Shown here: one piece after another, positions 53,847-62,999 of the stretch | Layout of the letters: every line of letters begins with the position of its first letter | Position numbering within the stretch: the stretch's first letter is position 1 | Source of the DNA: Bacteroidota bacterium | GTDB taxonomy: Bacteria; Bacteroidota; Bacteroidia; B-17B0; Aurantibacillaceae | Reading direction: 5' to 3' | Assembly: GCA_030692515.1 (NCBI GenBank) | Contig: JAUXZS010000025.1 | Coordinates: forward strand, 1-64,000 | Length of the DNA stretch: 64,000 nt | Notes under the pieces: generated by a model | What the model was told of the DNA's origin: nothing | Database searches by the model: none | What the model saw: the letters and a program-made list of their open reading frames with translations, nothing else | Made by a program: the position numbers and the translations under genes

Positions 53847-55208
53847 TTGAAAATCAGGACAAGAATAACACTTCAATTTTCTATAATAGTTTCTATTATT
53901 TTAATTGGATTTTCTTTTACAATTTATTTTTTGTTAAGCAATTTTAGGAATCAAGAATTTAACGACCGATTAAAGGATAAAGCCCTTACTACGGTAAAAC
54001 TACTTTCTGATGTTGACGAAGTAAATAATGAATTACTAAAAATCATTGATAGAAATATCGTTAATCCATTGCCTGAGGAAAAAGTTTTTATTTACGATTT
54101 TGAAGGCAAGTTGGTTTACTGTAGTTTAGAGATTGACGTTGATGAAATAGAAAAAAATATTTTAAATAAAATTCGTCTAGAAAAAGAAATTCAATTTGCT
54201 ACAAATGATAGAGAGTCGGTTGGAATTTTATTTGTTGGTAAATACGATACTTATATTGTTGTTGCCTCCGCGTTTGATAAATATGGATTGAGCAAACTCA
54301 ATTATTTGCGAATTGTACTTTTTGTCGGTATAATAATTTCAATTGTTTTAATTATTGTTATTGGTTTGTTTTTTTCCAAACAAGCGCTAAGCCCTATTTC
54401 AAACGTCGTAAACCAGATAGATAAAATTACTGCGTCTAATCTCAATTTAAGGGTTGATGAGGGAAACGCCAAAGATGAAATAGCACAATTAGCAATAAAA
54501 TTCAACAAAATGCTTGAAAGATTAGATGCAGCTTTCGAGACGCAACGTAGTTTTGTATCAAATGCATCACACGAATTAAGGACACCACTTACTGCCCTTA
54601 CTGGCCAACTTGAGGTAGCCTTAATGAATGAAGAAACAAACAATCCTTGGGAAGTATTGCGAACATTATTGAACGACATTAAACAGCTTAATAAATTATC
54701 AAATGGATTGCTTGATTTAGCACAAGCTAATCTAGATGTTTCTGAAATAAAATTAGAAGTAATACGAATTGATGAATTAATAGGTTTAGCAAGGGCAGAA
54801 TTAATAAAAAGAAATAAAAACTATAAGCTGGTATTAAATTTTGATGAATTCCCAGATGAAAAGTGGCTTACATTAAGGGCAAATGAACAATTATTAAAGT
54901 CGGCATTGGTTAATATAATGGAAAATGCTTGTAAGTATAGCAGTAATTTTACGGCTGAAATTACTTTAAAGTTTGACAATCAAAACATCTCGATTTCCAT
55001 CGCAGATAAAGGCATTGGAATTGAAGAAGCTGATTTGCAGAATATTTTTGAACCTTTTTTTCGTTCTCGAAATGCAAAGGTTTTTAGCGGACATGGAATT
55101 GGATTAACGCTCACTAAAAAAATAATAGAACTTCATAAAGGTAAAATAGTTGTGAATTCAAAACTCGGAGAGGGAACAGTTGTTACGGTTGTGATCCCAC
55201 ACTTATAA
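53847..55208 (+). CDS. sensor histidine kinase, partner of the OmpR-family regulator
   Basis: A 453-residue membrane kinase starting at TTG. Two membrane helices (about 8-30 and 152-174) enclose a ~120-residue periplasmic sensor. A HAMP domain follows (about 175-228), then the dimerisation domain with His242 in SNASHELRTP, the N box LVNIMENACKYS and the G boxes DKGIGIEE, FEPFF and GHGIGLTL. Its place before the efflux genes suggests metal sensing. No obvious metal-binding His/Met cluster is seen in the periplasmic part. Confidence 0.92.
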   Translation: MKIRTRITLQFSIIVSIILIGFSFTIYFLLSNFRNQEFNDRLKDKALTTVKLLSDVDEVNNELLKIIDRNIVNPLPEEKVFIYDFEGKLVYCSLEIDVDEIEKNILNKIRLEKEIQFATNDRESVGILFVGKYDTYIVVASAFDKYGLSKLNYLRIVLFVGIIISIVLIIVIGLFFSKQALSPISNVVNQIDKITASNLNLRVDEGNAKDEIAQLAIKFNKMLERLDAAFETQRSFVSNASHELRTPLTALTGQLEVALMNEETNNPWEVLRTLLNDIKQLNKLSNGLLDLAQANLDVSEIKLEVIRIDELIGLARAELIKRNKNYKLVLNFDEFPDEKWLTLRANEQLLKSALVNIMENACKYSSNFTAEITLKFDNQNISISIADKGIGIEEADLQNIFEPFFRSRNAKVFSGHGIGLTLTKKIIELHKGKIVVNSKLGEGTVVTVVIPHL

Positions 55209-55285
55209 TTCCTGAAATCTAATCTTATTCTAATACACCTCTAATTAGTTTCTAACTGTTGCAACCTAATTTTGTATTGTAAAAT

Positions 55286-56551
55286 ATGAAAACGGAAAAC
55301 AGTTTTTCTCTAATTTTGATTATTGCAATGCTCTTGTTTAATGGCACTGTCGCTAAAAGTCAGGATACCATTTTTTGTTCAATTGATAAAGCAGAAGAAT
55401 TATTTTTAAAAAAAAATCTTTTCTTATTAGCCGCCAAATGCAATATAGATAAAAATAATGCGCTAATTATTCAGTCTAAAGCTTATCCTAACCCTGTTTT
55501 TTCTGCAAATTTTAATGTATACGACCCCGAAAATGATATTTATTTTCACAACGATAAAACTGGGCAAAAAGATTTTATGTTTGAGCAGTTAATTGTTTTG
55601 GGCGGTAAGCGAAAAGCTAATATCGAAATTGCAAAAACAAATAAAGAACTAGCTGAGAATGAATTTTCCGATATTTTGAGAAACTTAAAATTTCAACTTC
55701 ATATTTCATTTTATAACATTTATCAGTATCAAAACAATGTAACAAAATATAATCAGCAACTTCTTCTATTAGACACGCTTATAAACTCTTATGAATTACA
55801 GGCAACTAAGGGAAATATTTCGTTAAAAGATGTCATAAGATTAAAATCAGTTTATCTAAAAATCAATAACGAAAGAGCTGAAAATATTCAAGCATTAAAT
55901 TCTGAAAATAAAAACATACAGCTTTTAATTCAAGAACAGGGGATTTTTTCTCCTATTGTGAATAATACTTTATTAGAAAGTTATACCAAACTTTTTTCTC
56001 TTGATGAGATAGAAACAAATGCGATAAATAAACGTCCAGATTTAATTATTGGAAATAAAATGGTTCATATGGCCGAATTAAATTTTAAGCTTCAGAAACG
56101 AACCGTAATTCCAGATGCCGTTTTTAATGTTTCTACAGACCAACGTGGAGGCGCGTTTATGAATCAAATAAACGCCGGAATTTCGTTACCGCTTCCATTA
56201 TGGAATACCAATAGAGGTAATATTAAGGCAGCAAAAATCGATATAAATTATAATAATTACCTATTTGATCAAAGAAAAAATGAAATTAAGGCCGAGGTTT
56301 TAGAAGCGTATCAAAATATGGACCGGAGTATCAAAGAATATAATAAATCAAAAAAATTATATAACAGTAATTTTGAAATGGTTTTTAAAAGCGTAAACGA
56401 AAATTTTTCCAAAAAAAATATTTCTATTATTGAATTTGTTGATTTTATTGAAGCATATAACGATGCTTTGAAAGAAATAGAGCGTATTAAAAGTCAAATT
56501 TCCATTAGTGCGGCTCAAATAAATTATGTTTCAGGAACAAATCTTTACTAA
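55286..56551 (+). CDS. czcC: outer-membrane efflux channel (TolC/CzcC family)
   Basis: A 421-residue TolC-type channel. After the signal peptide (LILIIAMLLFNGTVAKS) the sequence is long helical with the two-repeat pattern of outer-membrane efflux proteins (for example AKTNKELAENEF and VNENFSKKNISIIEF). It forms the exit duct for the adaptor and RND pump encoded next. The 26-base overlap of reading frame with the adaptor's first in-frame ATG is avoided by the later start used here. TAATTTTG at 55267-55274 could be its -7 element. Confidence 0.85.
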   Translation: MKTENSFSLILIIAMLLFNGTVAKSQDTIFCSIDKAEELFLKKNLFLLAAKCNIDKNNALIIQSKAYPNPVFSANFNVYDPENDIYFHNDKTGQKDFMFEQLIVLGGKRKANIEIAKTNKELAENEFSDILRNLKFQLHISFYNIYQYQNNVTKYNQQLLLLDTLINSYELQATKGNISLKDVIRLKSVYLKINNERAENIQALNSENKNIQLLIQEQGIFSPIVNNTLLESYTKLFSLDEIETNAINKRPDLIIGNKMVHMAELNFKLQKRTVIPDAVFNVSTDQRGGAFMNQINAGISLPLPLWNTNRGNIKAAKIDINYNNYLFDQRKNEIKAEVLEAYQNMDRSIKEYNKSKKLYNSNFEMVFKSVNENFSKKNISIIEFVDFIEAYNDALKEIERIKSQISISAAQINYVSGTNLY

Positions 56552-56570
56552 AAATAAAAGCCTACAGATT

Positions 56571-57653
56571 ATGCAAATTTTTAAATTTTTTATTATACCG
56601 GTACTAATAGCTTCTCTTTTTAGTTGCAAGTCAAAACCAACCGATACAGCTGTCGAAAAATTTACAATGACGGATACTATGATGAATAGATGTCATTTTT
56701 TAATTGTGAAAAAGGAGGCTGTTAAAAATCAATTAAAGTTATTTGGAAAAATTACTGCTGATAATAATAGGCTTGCCCAAGTTTATCCTATTATGGGTGG
56801 AAATGTTATACAGATAAACGTTGAGCTTGGTGATTATGTGAAACAAGGACAAGTTTTAGCCACTGTTAGAAGTGGTGATGTGGCGCAATTAAAAAAAGAA
56901 AAATTAGATGCCATTTCTGATTTAGCTTTAGCCGAAAAAAATCTTCAAGTTGCAAAAGATTTATATAGCGGCAAGTTAAATTCCGAAAAAGATGTAACCG
57001 CTTCAGAAAAAGAATTAGAAAAAGCAAAGGCTGAAGTGCAACGTATTAACGAAGTTTATTCCATTTTTCATTTAAGTGGTGGAACAATTTATGATATTAT
57101 CTCACCGATGGATGGATTTATTGTATTTAAAGATTTAAATCGAAATGAGTTATTGCGAAGTGATAAATCGGATATTATTTTTTCGATTGCACAAATAGAT
57201 GAGGTTTGGGCTGTTGCAAACGTAAATGAATCTGATATTTCTAAAATAAAAGTGGGTTACGATGCCAATGTGCAAACTATCGCCTATCCCAACGAGTCCT
57301 TTACGGGTAAAATCGACAAGGTTTTTAATGCTATTGACCCCGAAACCAAAGCAATGAAGGCAGTGGTTAAAATAAAAAATAGTGATTTAAAATTAAAGCC
57401 TGAAATGAATGCTACAATAAATTTAAATTTTTTAGAAGATAAACAACTTGTTGCTATTCCATCGTCAGCAATAATATTTGATAAAAATAAAAATTGGGTA
57501 ATGGTTTTTAAAAACAAATCTGATATTGAAACAAGACAAATAAAAATTCACAATCAGATTGAAGACATAGTATATATTGAAAGCGGTTTAACTGAAGGTG
57601 AAAAAATTATTTCTGAAAATGGTTTATTAATTTACGATGCTCTTAATGATTAA
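56571..57653 (+). CDS. czcB: RND efflux periplasmic adaptor, lipoprotein (CzcB/CusB-like)
   Basis: From the ATG at 56571 the product is 360 residues; an in-frame ATG at 56526 overlaps the channel gene and hides the signal. The lipobox is LIASLFSC, so it is an anchored lipoprotein. The barrel-sandwich motif IQINVELGDYVKQGQVLA, the helical hairpin and the second half VIPSSAIIF-type segments are those of the membrane-fusion family. It joins channel and pump. No His-rich N-terminal tail of the CzcB type is present. Confidence 0.85.
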   Translation: MQIFKFFIIPVLIASLFSCKSKPTDTAVEKFTMTDTMMNRCHFLIVKKEAVKNQLKLFGKITADNNRLAQVYPIMGGNVIQINVELGDYVKQGQVLATVRSGDVAQLKKEKLDAISDLALAEKNLQVAKDLYSGKLNSEKDVTASEKELEKAKAEVQRINEVYSIFHLSGGTIYDIISPMDGFIVFKDLNRNELLRSDKSDIIFSIAQIDEVWAVANVNESDISKIKVGYDANVQTIAYPNESFTGKIDKVFNAIDPETKAMKAVVKIKNSDLKLKPEMNATINLNFLEDKQLVAIPSSAIIFDKNKNWVMVFKNKSDIETRQIKIHNQIEDIVYIESGLTEGEKIISENGLLIYDALND

Positions 57654-57658
57654 CTAAA

Positions 57659-60600
57659 ATGAATAGATTTATTAAAAACATAATTAGTTTCTCTTTAAAA
57701 AATAAAGTATTTACTTTTTTTTGGGTTGGATTAATCGTAGTTGCTGGAATAATTAGTTATGCAAAAATTCCTATCGAAGCATTTCCAGACGTTACTAATA
57801 CTCAAATAATTATTGTTACTGAATGGAATGGTAGAAGTGCTGAGGAAGTAGAACGTTTCGTAACCACTCCTATTGAAATTGCAATGAATAGTGTGCAACG
57901 GAAAACGAATGTTCGTAGTATCACTATGTTTGGATTATCTGTTATTAAAATTATTTTTGAAGATGATGTTGAGGATTTTTTTGCTCGGCAACAAGTAAAT
58001 AATCAATTAAGAAATATTCAACTACCCGAAGAGGTTGAGCCAGATGTTCAACCACCTTACGGACCAACGGGCGAAATTTATAGGTATGTTTTAAAAAGTG
58101 ATAAGAGAGATACTCGCGATTTATTAACTATTCAAAATTGGGTTATTGATCGCCAATTAAGATCGGTTTCTGGGGTTGCCGACGTGGTTGCTTTTGGTGG
58201 TCAGGAAAAAATTTATGAATTATCGGTTGACCCAGTAAGATTAAAAAAATACGACCTTACTCCACTACAAGTTTACGAAGCTGTTACTAAAGCAAATTTA
58301 AATGTTGGAGGCGATGTTATTACAAAAAGCGGACAAGCATATGTGGTAAGAGGTTTAGGGTTATTGAATAGTATTAGTGATATTGAAAATACAATTGTAG
58401 CAGAATATAACGACAATCCCGTTCTGGTAAAAAACATAGCCAGAGTAGAAGAGAGTTCTGCTCCAAGAGTAGGTCAGGTTGGTTTAAATACACAAGACGA
58501 TGTTGTTGAAGGAATTGTAGTAATGAGGAAAGGGGAAAATCCGAGTAAAGTATTAGCAGCATTAAAAAATAAAATAAATGAATTAAATACTAAAACACTT
58601 CCTTCTGATGTTAAGATGGAAGCTTTTTACGATAGGGATAATCTCATGAGTTATTGCACTACAACTGTAATGCATAATTTGTTAGAAGGGATTATACTTG
58701 TTACTGTAATTGTTCTTCTATTTATGGCCGATTGGAGAACAACTTTAATTGTTTCTATTATTATTCCACTAGCCCTGTTATTTGCTTTTTTGTGTTTAAG
58801 TTTAAAAGGAATGAGCGCAAATTTACTTTCGTTGGGGGCGATAGATTTTGGAATAATTATTGACGGAGCAGTAGTTATGGTTGAAGGTTTATTTGTGGCA
58901 TTAGATCATTTAGCTCAAGAAAGAGGGATGGCAGCATTTAATAAATTAAGTAAACTCGGATTAATTAAAAAACAAGGTACACGCTTAGGCAAAGCAGTTT
59001 TTTTCTCTAAGCTTATTATTATTTCTGCGCTGTTACCAATTTTTTCTTTTCAAAAAGTTGAAGGTAAAATGTTTTCTCCTTTAGCATGGACTTTAGGATT
59101 TGCATTATTAGGCGCTTTATTATTTACCTTAACCTTAGTTCCGGTTTTATCATCAATATTATTAAAGAAAAATGTAAAAGAAAAACATAATCCATTTACA
59201 GAATTTTTTAATCGCTTAGTACTTCGTGGTTTTAGGAAAACTTTTATAAATAAAAAAGTAAGTGTAATTATTTCGTTATTAATTTTCGGTGCAACTATTT
59301 TTTCTACCAAATGGTTGGGTACAGAGTTTTTACCACAATTAAATGAAGGAGCTTTGTGGGTAGAAGCAAAAATGCCAATGAGTTATTCGTTGGATAAAAC
59401 TGTAGAAATGGTATCAACTTTGCGACACGAATTAATGACTTTTTCGGAAGTTAACGGCGTTTTATCTCAAACAGGAAGAAGTAATGATGGAACCGACCCT
59501 AGTGGTTTTTATTATGTTCAAATGCAAGTTAATTTAAAACATAAAGATGATTGGGAACGGAAAATAACAATGGACGGTTTAGTTGAGGAAATGGATAAAA
59601 AATTGAAAAATTTTCAGGGTATTGTTTATAATTATTCTCAACCGATAATTGATAACGTAGCAGAATCAGTGGCAGGTATTAATGCCTCAAATGCAATTAA
59701 AATTTATGGCGATGATTTAAACACTCTTGATGAATTAGCAAATAAAGTAATTGATCAGGTTAAAAATGTTGAGGGTATAAAAGATGTTGGAATATTAAGA
59801 AATTTAGGTCAGCCAGAAATAAGTGTTTTATTTGATGAAGAGAAAATGGCAATTTATGGTGTGCAAAAATCCGAAGCCCAAAGTTTAATTGAAATGGCAA
59901 TAGGAGGAAAAACTGCAACTCAAAAATATGAAGGTGAACGAAAATTTGATATTAGAGTAAGATATCAAAAAGATTATAGAAAAAACGAAGAAGATATTAT
60001 GAATTTAATGGTGCCCACACTAAGGGGCGGCTCCATCCCATTAAAAGAAATTGCGATTGTAAAAACTGTAACCGGGCCAGCATTTATCTATCGCGACAAT
60101 ACAAAACGATTTATCGGGGTAAAATTTTCAATACGCGAGCGGGATTTAGGAAGTACAATTGCAGATGCTCAACAAAAAGTAAACGCAAATATTAAATTAC
60201 CGGAGGGTTATGATATTGGTTGGACAGGTGAATTTGAAAATCAAGTAAGAGCAACACAACGTTTAACCGAAGTAGTTCCTATTAGTTTAATTTTGATTTT
60301 TGTTTTACTATTTATTATGTTCGGTAATATTAAAGATTCTTTACTTGTATTAGCTAATGTTCCATTTGCATTAATTGGTGGAATTATTGCCTTACATATT
60401 ACAGGTATGAATTTTGGTATTTCGGCAGGTGTTGGTTTTATCGCCTTGTTTGGAATTTGTATTCAAAACGGTGTTATTTTAATTTCAGAGTTTCAAAATA
60501 ATTTATCAAAGAAACTAGCACTTAATACTGCAATATTAAATGGTGTGCAAACAAGAACGCGACCAGTAATTATGACTGCTTTAATGGCGGCTATTGGATT

Positions 60601-60751
60601 GTTACCCGCAGCATTATCTAGTGGAATTGGTTCCGAATCTCAAAAACCCTTGGCAATAGTTATCATTGGAGGATTAATTACAGCAACTATTTTTACACTC
60701 TTAATATTCCCTATTTTTTATCATAAGTCTATTAGAGGAAAGCATGAATAG
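57659..60751 (+). CDS. czcA: heavy-metal RND efflux pump (CzcA-like)
   Basis: A 1030-residue inner-membrane proton-driven pump with 12 expected helices and two large periplasmic loops. The proton-relay motif in helix 4 is GAIDFGIIIDGAVVMVE with Asp396, Asp402 and Glu409. This DFG...DGA...E form is that of CzcA-type divalent-cation pumps (Asp402, Asp408 and Glu415 in CzcA) rather than the monovalent CusA type. Length and termini are intact. It ends a channel-adaptor-pump set with its two-component system just upstream, so export of Zn, Co or Cd is likely. The exact metal is unproven. Confidence 0.92.
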   Translation: MNRFIKNIISFSLKNKVFTFFWVGLIVVAGIISYAKIPIEAFPDVTNTQIIIVTEWNGRSAEEVERFVTTPIEIAMNSVQRKTNVRSITMFGLSVIKIIFEDDVEDFFARQQVNNQLRNIQLPEEVEPDVQPPYGPTGEIYRYVLKSDKRDTRDLLTIQNWVIDRQLRSVSGVADVVAFGGQEKIYELSVDPVRLKKYDLTPLQVYEAVTKANLNVGGDVITKSGQAYVVRGLGLLNSISDIENTIVAEYNDNPVLVKNIARVEESSAPRVGQVGLNTQDDVVEGIVVMRKGENPSKVLAALKNKINELNTKTLPSDVKMEAFYDRDNLMSYCTTTVMHNLLEGIILVTVIVLLFMADWRTTLIVSIIIPLALLFAFLCLSLKGMSANLLSLGAIDFGIIIDGAVVMVEGLFVALDHLAQERGMAAFNKLSKLGLIKKQGTRLGKAVFFSKLIIISALLPIFSFQKVEGKMFSPLAWTLGFALLGALLFTLTLVPVLSSILLKKNVKEKHNPFTEFFNRLVLRGFRKTFINKKVSVIISLLIFGATIFSTKWLGTEFLPQLNEGALWVEAKMPMSYSLDKTVEMVSTLRHELMTFSEVNGVLSQTGRSNDGTDPSGFYYVQMQVNLKHKDDWERKITMDGLVEEMDKKLKNFQGIVYNYSQPIIDNVAESVAGINASNAIKIYGDDLNTLDELANKVIDQVKNVEGIKDVGILRNLGQPEISVLFDEEKMAIYGVQKSEAQSLIEMAIGGKTATQKYEGERKFDIRVRYQKDYRKNEEDIMNLMVPTLRGGSIPLKEIAIVKTVTGPAFIYRDNTKRFIGVKFSIRERDLGSTIADAQQKVNANIKLPEGYDIGWTGEFENQVRATQRLTEVVPISLILIFVLLFIMFGNIKDSLLVLANVPFALIGGIIALHITGMNFGISAGVGFIALFGICIQNGVILISEFQNNLSKKLALNTAILNGVQTRTRPVIMTALMAAIGLLPAALSSGIGSESQKPLAIVIIGGLITATIFTLLIFPIFYHKSIRGKHE

Positions 60752-60884
60752 TAGTTTAAGACAAGTAAATAATTTTTGATGCTATAATTACCATTTTAAA
60801 TACTGACTGTTTATTAGATTTTGATTAAATAAAATAATGATGAAATCAAATGTTAGTTTTTTCCGTAAAAGTATATTAAGTAAA

Positions 60885-62117
60885 TTAATATTTTTTAAGG
60901 AGGTTTTTTATTGAAAGACCTTGAACTACAAGAGAAAATAAAACGATAGCATAAGTTATCACTAAAATTAATTGGCTGTGCTCCACTTTTTTATTTAATG
61001 ATAATGCCAGCGCTATTGAAATACCACCTCTTAACCCCCCCCACGTTAAAATACTTAAGCCTAATAATTTTTTTGGATCTTTTCTGTTGAAAAGTAAGAA
61101 AGTTGGCACTAAAGATATAAAGCGACTGCATAAAACAATAACGATAAAGAAAAGACTGATTAGAATATAGCCAGTTTTTAAAGGGATTAAAAAAACTTGT
61201 AAGCCTATTAAAACAAATAATATCGTGTTACAAATCTCATCAATAAGCTCCCAAAATTTATCTACATATTCTGCTGTTATGTCCGACATGGCTTTTTCTT
61301 TGCCCTTGTTGCCTATTATTAAGCCTGCTACAACCATAGCTAAAGGGCCAGAGGCATGAATAGTATTAGCAATTTGGTATCCGCCCATAACAAGCGCTAA
61401 AGAAATCAAAACTTCGGTTTGATAATGATCGATAGCTTTCATTAACAAAAATCCGATATAACCAATAATTAAACCGATGCCCAAACCACCAAACACTTCT
61501 AGTGAAAATACGTGAGCAAAGTTTAAGAATGTAAAACTATCAATTCCTGTTTGCGCTAATGAATATATAATTGTAAACACAACAACACCAACACCGTCAT
61601 TAAACAGAGATTCTCCAACTACTTCGACTTCGAGTTTTTTTGGGACACTATATTTTTTTAAAATTCCAATTACAGCAATAGGGTCGGTAGGGGATATTAA
61701 TGCCCCGAAAAGTAAACAAACAATATAATTTATTTCATATCCAAATATCGGAAAAACAAAATAGCCCGCAGTTGCAATTAAGAAAGTTGAAATCAAAACG
61801 CCAATGGTTGCATATGAAAGAACAGTTAAGCGAGCAATTTTAAGCTCTTTTAGTTTAATGTGTAAGGCACCTGCAAACAATAAAAAGCATAAAATAATAT
61901 CTAAAACAAAAGAGCTAAAATCGAACTCATTAAGTTGAGTTTTAATTTCTGGAGCAATGTCTGGATAAAAATGAAAAATTGCTTTTAAACTTAAACCTAT
62001 CGTTAAACTTAAAACCATCACTCCAATAGTAACAGGCAGTTTCAACCATTTATGGTTAATGAAACTTAAAAGTGAGGAGAGGCTTATAATTATAGATATA
62101 ATTGCAAAAACATTCAT
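60885..62117 (-). CDS. monovalent cation/proton antiporter (NhaP/CPA1)
   Basis: A 410-residue, 12-helix sodium or potassium/proton exchanger. CPA1 features are ISPTDPIAV with the conserved Asp, ESLFNDGVGVV with the conserved ND pair, and GGLRGGISIAL near the end. It lacks the long cytoplasmic tail of some relatives. It controls ion and pH balance. The gene is convergent with the efflux operon (133 bases apart). Confidence 0.9.
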   Translation of the reverse strand: MNVFAIISIIISLSSLLSFINHKWLKLPVTIGVMVLSLTIGLSLKAIFHFYPDIAPEIKTQLNEFDFSSFVLDIILCFLLFAGALHIKLKELKIARLTVLSYATIGVLISTFLIATAGYFVFPIFGYEINYIVCLLFGALISPTDPIAVIGILKKYSVPKKLEVEVVGESLFNDGVGVVVFTIIYSLAQTGIDSFTFLNFAHVFSLEVFGGLGIGLIIGYIGFLLMKAIDHYQTEVLISLALVMGGYQIANTIHASGPLAMVVAGLIIGNKGKEKAMSDITAEYVDKFWELIDEICNTILFVLIGLQVFLIPLKTGYILISLFFIVIVLCSRFISLVPTFLLFNRKDPKKLLGLSILTWGGLRGGISIALALSLNKKVEHSQLILVITYAIVLFSLVVQGLSIKNLLKKY

Positions 62118-62257
62118 TTCATAAATTTAGTCAAATTTATCAAATCCATGGGAATCTATAAAACCGCTAAAAGTGTTTTTCAGTCCGAAAAGTAGTGCGC
62201 TTGATAAGAAAAGTGATTGTGGCGTTTGACTAATTTAGGTAATTAATAAAAACAAAA

Positions 62258-62277
62258 AACCCGGAAAAATCCGGGTT
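62258..62277 (-). terminator. intrinsic terminator after the small protein at 62301
   Basis: AACCCGGA at 62258-62265 and TCCGGGTT at 62270-62277 form an 8-bp stem; read leftward, a run of T follows (A-rich on the plus strand before 62258). It should end the transcript of the leftward gene. Confidence 0.85.
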
Positions 62278-62300
62278 AAGAGATGTGTTTTTTGGTTTTA

Positions 62301-62711
62301 TTAAGCTTTGAAAAACTCTTTCACTTTAGCAACTATTTGGTTTGTTGTCATGCTATCAGATGTTTCTGTTGAAACTAGTTTCATATCGGTATGAGTTTTG
62401 CTACTTTCAATTTTATTCTGGAGTTTAGTTTTTGTTTCGGAAGGACCAAAAACATATAATTCTTTAGTTTCTTTTACTTCATCTAAAACATTTTGTAAAA
62501 AATCATTTAATTGATGTTTTCTTCTTTCGTCGAATTTTTTTTCGTTATTCATATGCTGGTTTCCAGAGAAATTTCCTTTATCACCTTCTTTTTCGTGGTA
62601 TATTCTATTTTCAATATTAGATTCTATTTCAGAAATAGTTTCATTTCCTGAATCGAGTTTTACAATTATGGCCTTTGAGCCATCTATCCAAATTCCTGTT
62701 TGTTTTTTCAT
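62301..62711 (-). CDS. small protein resembling eRF1/pelota-type (baeRF-like) proteins
   Basis: A 136-residue soluble protein. The start TGIWIDGSKAIIVKL and the pattern YVFGPSETKTKLQ followed by a conserved-looking C-terminal helix recall the eRF1/pelota superfamily and the bacterial relatives annotated as host-attachment or translational-machinery proteins. The likeness is weak and by eye only, so the function is open. A His/Asn/Lys-rich middle is probably disordered. It is in a leftward run with the zinc-ribbon protein and has its own terminator. Confidence 0.5.
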   Translation of the reverse strand: MKKQTGIWIDGSKAIIVKLDSGNETISEIESNIENRIYHEKEGDKGNFSGNQHMNNEKKFDERRKHQLNDFLQNVLDEVKETKELYVFGPSETKTKLQNKIESSKTHTDMKLVSTETSDSMTTNQIVAKVKEFFKA

Positions 62712-62741
62712 GAGTTTATTTTTTAGGTTTAATTTAATATT

Positions 62742-62945
62742 TTATGAACTTAGGCCAATTTCAACCCCTAATTTTTTTGCAATCTCCTTTACGAAAAATC
62801 CTAGGTCGTATTGATCTACCGCTCCAGCTACACACCCACATCCTGCGCATTGAATGAATACAACTTTTGTTTTTGAGTTTACAGGAAGATATTCTGCCAA
62901 TTCAAAATTTTCACCATCGCATTTGCAGCATTTAGATTTTGCCAT
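62742..62945 (-). CDS. small cysteine-rich (zinc-ribbon-like) protein
   Basis: A 67-residue protein with two cysteine groups, SKCCKC near the start and CAGCGC about 28 residues later, spaced as in zinc ribbons. No family is recognised. It lies 30 bases before the small protein at 62301 and is likely co-transcribed with it. It may bind a metal; DNA or RNA binding is a guess. Confidence 0.6.
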   Translation of the reverse strand: MAKSKCCKCDGENFELAEYLPVNSKTKVVFIQCAGCGCVAGAVDQYDLGFFVKEIAKKLGVEIGLSS

Positions 62946-62999
62946 TATTATAATTGTTTAATGTAATTTACTAAAGATAATTAATTACTTTCATTTAAT

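Noticed and set aside
57659-60751. CusA (Cu/Ag) pump
   Set aside because: The helix-4 DFG...DGA...E motif is of the divalent CzcA type, so the Czc name was preferred.
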